From: Pseudomonas furukawaii
GTDB taxonomy: Bacteria; Pseudomonadota; Gammaproteobacteria; Pseudomonadales; Pseudomonadaceae
Direction of reading: 5' to 3'
NCBI RefSeq assembly: GCF_002355475.1
Contig: NZ_AP014862.1
Coordinates: forward strand, 2,790,001-2,854,000
DNA length: 64,000 nucleotides
Position numbers and translations under genes: made by a program. The notes beneath the pieces are model-generated. The model did not search any database. It was not told the DNA's origin and worked only from the letters and a program-made list of their open reading frames with translations. Positions 58,235 to 64,000 of this stretch are shown in pieces; position 1 is the stretch's first letter, and each line of letters begins with the position of its first letter.

Positions 58235-59356
58235 TCAGAGCTGCCTGAGCATGTCCTCCAGATGCACGAACTCCAGTTGATGCGCCGCCGCGACGCCGGC
58301 GTTGGTCAGGCGGCCCTTGGCGACGTTGAGGCCATGACGCAGGTGCAGGTCGTCTTCGAGGGCCTTGCGCGTTCCCTTCTGGGCCAGGGTGATGACGAAC
58401 GGCAGGGTGGCGTTGTTCAGTGCCAGGGTCGAAGTACGCGCCACGGCGCCGGGCATGTTGGCGACGCAGTAATGCACCACGCCATCCACCACGTAGGTGG
58501 GGTCGGCATGGGTGGTGGCCCGGGAGGTCTCGGCGCAACCGCCCTGGTCGATGGCCACATCCACCAGCACCGCGCCTTCCTGCATGCGCGTCACCATCTC
58601 GGCGCTGACCAGCTTGGGCGCCGCAGCGCCGGGAATCAGCACGCCGCCTATCACCAGGTCCGCCGCCAGGACCTGCTCGCGAACGGCCGCGTGGGTCGAA
58701 TAGAGCGTGGTGATGCGATTGCCGTAGAACGCATCCAGTCGGCGCAGGGCGTCGACGCTCTTGTCCAGCACCGTGACCTGGGCGCCCAGGCCGACCGCCA
58801 TCGCCAGGGCATGGGTGCCCACCACGCCGCCACCGAGGATCACGACCTTGCCGGGGGCAACGCCCGGCACGCCGCCCAGCAGCACCCCGCGACCGCCCCG
58901 GGCCTTCTCCAGGCAGCTGGCTCCCGCCTGGATGGACATGCGGCCGGCCACCTCCGACATGGGGGCCAGCAGCGGCAGCCGGCCGTGGCTGTCGGTCACG
59001 GTCTCGTAGGCGATGCAGGTGGCGCCCGAGGCCATGAGCTCGTCGGTCTGGGGGCGATCGGGCGCCAGATGCAGGTAGGTGAAGAGTGTCTGGTCGGGGC
59101 GCAGCCGCGCGCGTTCCTGGCTCAGCGGTTCCTTGACCTTGACCACCAGTTGCGCCTGGTCGAACACTTCCGCGGCATCGCCCGCCAGGCGGGCACCGGC
59201 GGCCTGGTAGTCCTCGTCGCTGAAGCCGATGGCGGCGCCGGCGCGGGTCTCCACCCAGACGTCATGCCCCAGGCGGGTGAGCTCGGCCACCGACTGCGGG
59301 GTGAGCCCGACGCGGTACTCGTGGTTCTTGATCTCCTTCGGCACTCCGATACGCAT
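58235..59356 (-). CDS. ald: Alanine dehydrogenase
   Basis: 373 aa. N-terminal [20 protein letters not shown], substrate lysine in VVKVKEPL, catalytic histidine in [13 protein letters not shown]-binding [20 protein letters not shown]. It interconverts L-alanine and pyruvate + ammonia with NAD. Complete, monocistronic. ATG at 59356 has AGGTC upstream. Confidence 0.95.
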   Translation of the reverse strand: MRIGVPKEIKNHEYRVGLTPQSVAELTRLGHDVWVETRAGAAIGFSDEDYQAAGARLAGDAAEVFDQAQLVVKVKEPLSQERARLRPDQTLFTYLHLAPDRPQTDELMASGATCIAYETVTDSHGRLPLLAPMSEVAGRMSIQAGASCLEKARGGRGVLLGGVPGVAPGKVVILGGGVVGTHALAMAVGLGAQVTVLDKSVDALRRLDAFYGNRITTLYSTHAAVREQVLAADLVIGGVLIPGAAAPKLVSAEMVTRMQEGAVLVDVAIDQGGCAETSRATTHADPTYVVDGVVHYCVANMPGAVARTSTLALNNATLPFVITLAQKGTRKALEDDLHLRHGLNVAKGRLTNAGVAAAHQLEFVHLEDMLRQL

Positions 59357-59492
59357 GGCGACCTCCAGGGGTTCCCGTTGCCTTCCTGAACAAGTGTAGG
59401 AATCCCTCGGGGGCGCCCCCGCCGAATAGCGGCTGGATTTCAGGGAAATTCCCTGAAAATTCGTCGCAGGACCTGAATGCCCCCGGCGACTG

Positions 59493-60260
59493 TCACCTGT
59501 CGCGGTCCTTTTGCGTGTTCTTCACCAGGCCGCCCAGCAGGTCCACCGGCAGGGGGAAGACGATGGTGTGGCTCTTGTCGGTGGCGATGGAGCCCAGGGT
59601 CTGCATGTAGCGCAGTTGCATGGCGCCGGGCTGGCGGCTGAGCATTTCCGCCGCCTGCATGAGTTTTTCCGAGGCCTGCAACTCGCCCTCCGCGTGGATC
59701 ACCTTGGCCCGCCGCTCCCGTTCCGCTTCGGCCTGGCGGGCGATGGCGCGGACCATGGATTCATTGATGTCCACGTGCTTGATCTCCACGTTGGCCACCT
59801 TGATGCCCCAGGCGTCGGTCTGGGCGTCGAGGGCCTGCTGGATATCCACGTTGAGCCGTTCGCGCTCGGCCAGCATTTCATCCAGCTCGTGCTTGCCCAG
59901 TACGGCACGCAGGGTGGTCTGGGCCAGCTGGCTGGTGGCCGTGAGGAAGTTCTCGACCTGGATGATGGCCCGCTGCGGGTCCAGCACGCGGAAGTAGAGC
60001 ACCGCGTTCACCTTCACCGAGACGTTGTCCCGGGAGATCACGTCCTGGGGCGGCACATCCAGCACCACGGTCCTCAGGTCGACCCGCACCATCTGCTGGA
60101 TGGCGGGGATGATCAGCACCAGCCCCGGCCCCTTGACCTTCCAGAACCGGCCCAGCTGGAACACTACGCCCCGTTCGTACTCGCGCAGGATGCGGATCGC
60201 CGAGGCCGCCAGGAGGACCAGCAGGAAGATGAGGGTGGCGAAGCTCAGGGGAAAGGCCAT
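59493..60260 (-). CDS. SPFH/slipin (stomatin-like) protein
   Basis: 255 aa. N-terminal hairpin hydrophobic segment (residues 5-22), then SPFH domain: [60 protein letters not shown], and the helical tail [20 protein letters not shown]. It forms membrane microdomain complexes and teams with NfeD. It starts 2 bp after the nfeD stop. Confidence 0.9.
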   Translation of the reverse strand: MAFPLSFATLIFLLVLLAASAIRILREYERGVVFQLGRFWKVKGPGLVLIIPAIQQMVRVDLRTVVLDVPPQDVISRDNVSVKVNAVLYFRVLDPQRAIIQVENFLTATSQLAQTTLRAVLGKHELDEMLAERERLNVDIQQALDAQTDAWGIKVANVEIKHVDINESMVRAIARQAEAERERRAKVIHAEGELQASEKLMQAAEMLSRQPGAMQLRYMQTLGSIATDKSHTIVFPLPVDLLGGLVKNTQKDRDR

Positions 60261-60262
60261 GG

Positions 60263-61627
60263 TCAGACTCCTTTGGGCGGCTCGTCGTCCGCGGTCACAT
60301 CCAGCAGCACACCGTTGCGGGCCCGCACCCGTATCCGCTGGCCTCGCGTGAGGGGCGTGTCGCTGCGTACCTGCCAGCGCTCGCCCTGCAATTGCACCCA
60401 GCCACTGCGATCGTCGCCTGGCGACAGATCCAGCAACGTCGCTTCGCTGCCCACCAGGCCGGCATCGCCGCTGACGAGGACGCGTCGGCGGGCGCGCAGG
60501 GCCATGGCGACGATGGCGAAGATGAACAGGGCGCTGGACACCGCCACGGTGACGATCAGCGCCAGGGGGATGCCAAGGCCGGGGACGTCGGTGTCGATGA
60601 GGATCACGGCGCCCACCACGAACGCGGCGATGCCACCGAAGCCGATGATGCCGAAGCTGGGCATGAAGGCCTCGGCCGCCATGAACAGGATGCCCAGGAG
60701 GATCAGTGCGATCCCCGCGAAGTTCACGGGCAGCAGTTGCAGGGCGTAGAGGGCGAGGATCAGGCAGATGCCGCCGATCACCCCGCCGACTCCGCTGCCG
60801 GGGTTCGAGAATTCGAAGATGAGTCCGTAGACGCCGATCATCATCAGGATCAGGGCGACGCTGGGGTTGGTGATCACCGCGAGGATCTGCGCCCGCCAGT
60901 CGGGTGCGCGTTCCACCAGGGGCGCGCCCTGGGTCGCCAGGGTCAGCTTCCGCCCGCCCATTTCCAGCACCCGGCCATCCAGCTTGGCGAGCAGGTCCGG
61001 GACATCATGGGCGAGGAGATCCACCACCTTCTGCCGTTGCGCGTCCTCGGCCGCCAGGCTCACGGACTCGCGCACGGCCCGCTCGGCCCAGGTGGCGTTG
61101 CGTCCGCGCAACTGGGCCAATCCGCGAATGTAGGCGGCCGCGTCGTTGACCTGCTTGCGCGTGAGGGTTTCGGCGTTGTCCGGTGCCTGTTCCTGCGGTT
61201 TCTTCTCCTTGCCGTCGCCCGTTGGCTTGTCCCGCTCCGGCTGGCCCGGCATGCCGCCGATCTGCACCGGGGTGGCGGCGCCCAGGTTGGTGCCGGGGGC
61301 CATGGCGGCGATGTGGCTCGCGTAGAGGATGTAGGTGCCGGCACTGGCGGCCCGGGCGCCGCTGGGCGCGACGAAACTGGCCACGGGCACCGGGCTGGCG
61401 AGGATCGCCTTGATGATGCTGCGCATGGAGGTGTCGAGGCCGCCGGGCGTGTCGATGCGGATCACCACCAATTGCGAGCCATCCGTCTCGGCGTGGGCGA
61501 TGCCCCGGGTCAGGTAATCGGCGGTGGCCGGGCCGATGGGGCCATCCACCGTCAGCACGGTGACGCTACCGGCCGCCAACAGGGCGCCGGGCCAGAGCAG
61601 GAGCAGGTAGATCAGCCAGCGGACCAT
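60263..61627 (-). CDS. NfeD long form, ClpP-class membrane serine protease
   Basis: 454 aa. Signal/anchor at 1-18, ClpP-like protease domain (VRGI-type, with the serine in [15 protein letters not shown] and [15 protein letters not shown]), a low-complexity linker (about 130-150), four or so TM helices (about 250-390) and a C-terminal OB-fold NfeD domain ([20 protein letters not shown]). In archaeal and bacterial pairs it cleaves stomatin C-termini. In operon with the slipin. Confidence 0.9.
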   Translation of the reverse strand: MVRWLIYLLLLWPGALLAAGSVTVLTVDGPIGPATADYLTRGIAHAETDGSQLVVIRIDTPGGLDTSMRSIIKAILASPVPVASFVAPSGARAASAGTYILYASHIAAMAPGTNLGAATPVQIGGMPGQPERDKPTGDGKEKKPQEQAPDNAETLTRKQVNDAAAYIRGLAQLRGRNATWAERAVRESVSLAAEDAQRQKVVDLLAHDVPDLLAKLDGRVLEMGGRKLTLATQGAPLVERAPDWRAQILAVITNPSVALILMMIGVYGLIFEFSNPGSGVGGVIGGICLILALYALQLLPVNFAGIALILLGILFMAAEAFMPSFGIIGFGGIAAFVVGAVILIDTDVPGLGIPLALIVTVAVSSALFIFAIVAMALRARRRVLVSGDAGLVGSEATLLDLSPGDDRSGWVQLQGERWQVRSDTPLTRGQRIRVRARNGVLLDVTADDEPPKGV

Positions 61628-61738
61628 GGGGGCCTCCCGCCATGCCGTGTTCAGTTACAGCATAGTTGAGGCCGTTCGTCGGGTATTCGGCTGGCGGGCG
61701 CCGGGGGCGAGCGGATCTTCACGTCCGCTCGTTCGCCC

Positions 61739-62698
61739 TTAAGAGGCTGCGTGGAACAGCGGCTTGCAGGCCCTGGCGATCTCCTCGACATGGCGCGGGT
61801 CGGTACCGCAGCAACCGCCCATGACGTTGATCTGCGGCAGGCGCTGGCGCAACCGCGCGTACAGGGCGCCCAGTTCCTCGGGGTCGCCGCTGTCCAGGGT
61901 CGTGGCCTCGTTGAGTTCGGCGTGGCTGCGCCGCGAGGCATTGGCGCGAAGGCCCCGGATGCGCTGGACCCAGCCACTGCCGGGCGTGAGCACGGATTCG
62001 AAGTGGTCCGGGTGGGCGCAGTTGATCATGTAGTAGGCCGGGTAGCCGGCGGTCGCCGCATCCACCTGTTCGATGGCCGCCTGCAGGGACTGGCCGGTGG
62101 GCAGGCGCCCATCGGTCTCCACGGTGAAGGAGATGACCACGGGCATCCGCGCATCCCGGGCCGCCAGGGCGATGCCGACGGCCTCTTCCACGTAGTTCAT
62201 GGTGAGGGCGCTGACCAGGTCGGCGGAGGTTTCGGCGAAGAGCTCCACCTGTTCGCTGTGGTAGTGCCGGGCCTGCTCCTCGTCCATCGCCTCATCGGCG
62301 ACATAGCCGTCGCCCCGGGGGCCTACACAGCCGCTTATGACCATGGGCGCGCGCCCGCCGGCCCGTTCGTCGCGCAGACCCTGCAGCAGGGCGATGGCCT
62401 GGCGGTTGGCCGTCGCCAGGCCCTGGGGCGTGAAGCCGAGTTGCCTCGCCCAGTCGGGATTGGCGCGCCAGGTGGGGCTTTCCAGGATCAGCCCGGTGTC
62501 GTGGTGGCTGGCGATGGCGCAGTAGGCACGGAAGTACCGGCGCAGGGCTTCCTGCCCGTCGGGATAGTTGAGCAGGACGAAGGCGGCGAAGTCGGGAAGG
62601 GCGATGCCCTCGTGGAAGACCAGGGTGGTTTCGATGCCGCCGTCGGTGAGGAACAGTTCACCCTCCAGTTGTGGCAGGGCGTTGCGGAAGTGGGTCAT
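61739..62698 (-). CDS. Homocysteine S-methyltransferase-family protein
   Basis: 319 aa TIM barrel. N-terminal LTDGGIETTLVFHEG, zinc-ligand cysteines in MINCAHPDHFE and GGCCGTDPRHVEEIA. The methyl donor could be S-methylmethionine or betaine; it is not identifiable here. Start at 62698 follows the family; longer frame to 62758 is low-complexity. Confidence 0.87.
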   Translation of the reverse strand: MTHFRNALPQLEGELFLTDGGIETTLVFHEGIALPDFAAFVLLNYPDGQEALRRYFRAYCAIASHHDTGLILESPTWRANPDWARQLGFTPQGLATANRQAIALLQGLRDERAGGRAPMVISGCVGPRGDGYVADEAMDEEQARHYHSEQVELFAETSADLVSALTMNYVEEAVGIALAARDARMPVVISFTVETDGRLPTGQSLQAAIEQVDAATAGYPAYYMINCAHPDHFESVLTPGSGWVQRIRGLRANASRRSHAELNEATTLDSGDPEELGALYARLRQRLPQINVMGGCCGTDPRHVEEIARACKPLFHAAS

Positions 62699-62938
62699 GG
62701 CCGGGGACTCCAGGACCTGTAGGGGGATCGATTCCCGCCCCGGCGGGTTCTGGCGCAAAGGGGGCGGGCAGCCGGTTCGGCCTCGGGCGGGTTATTCGAT
62801 CCCTGGCGTGGCCCGCAGGCCGGGCGCCGGGCGGTTCCCGGGCCCGACGCTCATCAAGGAAGGCTAGCACCCGCGCGGAGCGGGAATCGCGTGGCCGGAT
62901 GGGTGGGAGTCCGTGCGCACGCTCCTGCGGGCGGCCCG
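62699..62938. other. Intergenic gap
   Basis: 240 bp upstream of the homocysteine methyltransferase-like gene and downstream of the catalase-like gene, both on the minus strand. No repeat, hairpin with T-run or small gene could be supported; a promoter for the methyltransferase-like gene is expected here. Confidence 0.4.
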
Positions 62939-64000
62939 TCAGGGCCGCGTGGCGTCGGTGGCGTCGTTGCGTTCGTGACGGTAGGCGCTCACGGCCTCGT
63001 ACACCGCCTTGCGCAGGCGGTTGATGCCGCCGATGGGGCGGTGCTCGGGGAGGGCGTGCCAGGGGTTGAAGGACAGGTTGTCACAGGCGAGGTTCTGCTC
63101 CCGGCTGTCGAAGTCCTGGGGCGGCAGCGTGATCCGCGCGACGGTCACGAAGGGGGAGACGGACTCGTCCCATTGGACGCTGGTGTCCTCGATGGGCATG
63201 TAGTGCTGGGGATTCTGCTTCTGCACCTGGAAGGCGAAGCAGGCCGGCACACGGTCCAGGGAGAGCTGCTGGTAGAGCGCGCCGCGGAGGAAGTTGGGCA
63301 GCGCGGTGTTCTGTTCCGGCAGGGTGTAGGGCGGGCAGCTCTGCGGATCGGGGATGACCCTGTACTTGATGTTGGCCTCGCCCAGCTTGTAGGGGGAGAT
63401 GGAGCTGTAGGTGGCGTCCACCGGGCTGTCCGGCGCGGGAGCCAGGGTCTGCAGGGCGATGAACAGGTGGCGGATCTCCCAGGTGCGCGGGTCCCAGCCG
63501 GGGAAGAAGGCGCCGACCTTCTGGCCGTTGGCCTGGGCGTTGAAGTTCTGTCGGTACTGGGCCACGTCGCGGACGAAGAAGACCGGGTGGTTGAACATCA
63601 CGAAGTCCTGCTCGGACTGGTGCGCCGGACTCTTCATCAGCTTCTCGCCGGGCACGTCCAGCAGCTTGATGGCCATGCCACGGGCGTCGCGGGCGCTGTC
63701 GAACTGCGGGTAGGCGTTGCCGTTGGACAGGCGCATCACCGCTTGCCAGGTCCGGCCCGGTTCGGCGAAGACGCCGGCACGCAGGTCGCTGGCGATGTCC
63801 GGCAGGACCCTGACCTCCGCCTTCACGCAGCCGTGGGCCTTGGCGTGAGCGTCGCGCAGCACGCGGGTGTTGTCGCGGTGCTGTTCGACGATGCGCACCG
63901 CGTCTTCGATGATGGCGCGGGTGTGGGCCGCCTCGTCGGGGGGGATGACCTCCTCGCTGGGCACCGGGCCGGAGAACTTCCAGCCGTAGTAGGCCTTGCC
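62939..64000 (-). CDS. Catalase-like heme protein, N-terminus outside the window
   Basis: 353 codons visible; the frame stays open to base 64000 (GKAYYGWKFSGP is read before the first in-window GTG at 63964), so the true start is to the right of the window. The sequence DAHAKAHGCVKAEVRVLPD, GRTWQAVMRLSNGNAYPQFD, ARDARGMAIKLLDVPGEKLM and SEQDFVMFNHPVFFVRD follow the y4iL-like catalase-related group. The proximal tyrosine motif is not evident, so catalase activity is doubtful. It is the second catalase-fold protein in the window. Confidence 0.75.
   Translation of the reverse strand, partial: GKAYYGWKFSGPVPSEEVIPPDEAAHTRAIIEDAVRIVEQHRDNTRVLRDAHAKAHGCVKAEVRVLPDIASDLRAGVFAEPGRTWQAVMRLSNGNAYPQFDSARDARGMAIKLLDVPGEKLMKSPAHQSEQDFVMFNHPVFFVRDVAQYRQNFNAQANGQKVGAFFPGWDPRTWEIRHLFIALQTLAPAPDSPVDATYSSISPYKLGEANIKYRVIPDPQSCPPYTLPEQNTALPNFLRGALYQQLSLDRVPACFAFQVQKQNPQHYMPIEDTSVQWDESVSPFVTVARITLPPQDFDSREQNLACDNLSFNPWHALPEHRPIGGINRLRKAVYEAVSAYRHERNDATDATRP

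Noticed and set aside
1..64000. Insertion sequences, prophage genes, tRNA/rRNA or toxin-antitoxin pairs
   Set aside because: No transposase, integrase, structural phage gene, cloverleaf or toxin-antitoxin signature could be found by reading both strands.

Overview
The window is a high-GC chromosomal segment from a Pseudomonas-type gammaproteobacterium. The best markers are an intact mexS-mexT-mexE-mexF-oprN locus in its usual arrangement, genus-typical small families (DUF3509, DUF2789, DUF2790, I78-type lipoproteins), REP-type palindromes and ColR-like promoter boxes. No tRNA, rRNA, insertion sequence, prophage or CRISPR array was recognised. All gene calls come from reading the sequence and remembered family motifs; no database search was run.

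Layout. 1-6195: the end of an outer-membrane barrel gene, a branched-chain-amino-acid-type ABC importer (binding protein, two ATPases, two permeases) and a LysR regulator. 6333-7511: an MFS transporter. 7829-19381: a cell-envelope region with a PAP2 phosphatase (+) facing a long minus-strand series: eptA, a sensor kinase, a membrane-anchored beta-propeller, ugd, a UDP-glucuronate-4-epimerase-like gene, a VTT/DedA-type membrane protein, a polyprenyl-phosphate glycosyltransferase, an ArnT-like glycosyltransferase and an SdiA-regulated-type propeller. Together these could make UDP-uronic acids, load them on a lipid carrier and transfer them to lipid A or LPS core, next to phosphoethanolamine transfer by EptA. 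19666-24721: a lipobox-bearing malate:quinone oxidoreductase, a SufR-like regulator with a secreted helical protein, a GST, an FKBP isomerase and a DUF3509 protein.

25132-37372: the MexEF-OprN efflux operon with MexT and divergent MexS, an AraC regulator and a two-subunit molybdenum oxidoreductase. The oprN leader contains an in-frame inverted REP pair. 37374-39419: small genes, a REP cluster and an exported protein made of twelve 13-residue repeats. 39849-46587: a hydroquinone catabolic operon (two-subunit hydroquinone dioxygenase, semialdehyde dehydrogenase, maleylacetate reductase, intradiol dioxygenase, YciI-like and Rieske proteins, LysR regulator) leading to beta-ketoadipate.

46662-64000: mostly housekeeping and stress genes: YceH, an M14 carboxypeptidase, an EpsC-type serine acetyltransferase, an RhtA-like exporter with divergent XRE-cupin regulator, a PagP-like barrel, a peroxiredoxin-like/prolyl-hydroxylase fusion, an SrpA-like catalase-cytochrome b561 pair divergent from an ECF sigma/anti-sigma pair with mirror-image promoters, a pseudouridine synthase, an I78 lipoprotein, alanine dehydrogenase, a slipin-NfeD pair, a homocysteine methyltransferase-like enzyme and a catalase-like protein cut by the window edge.
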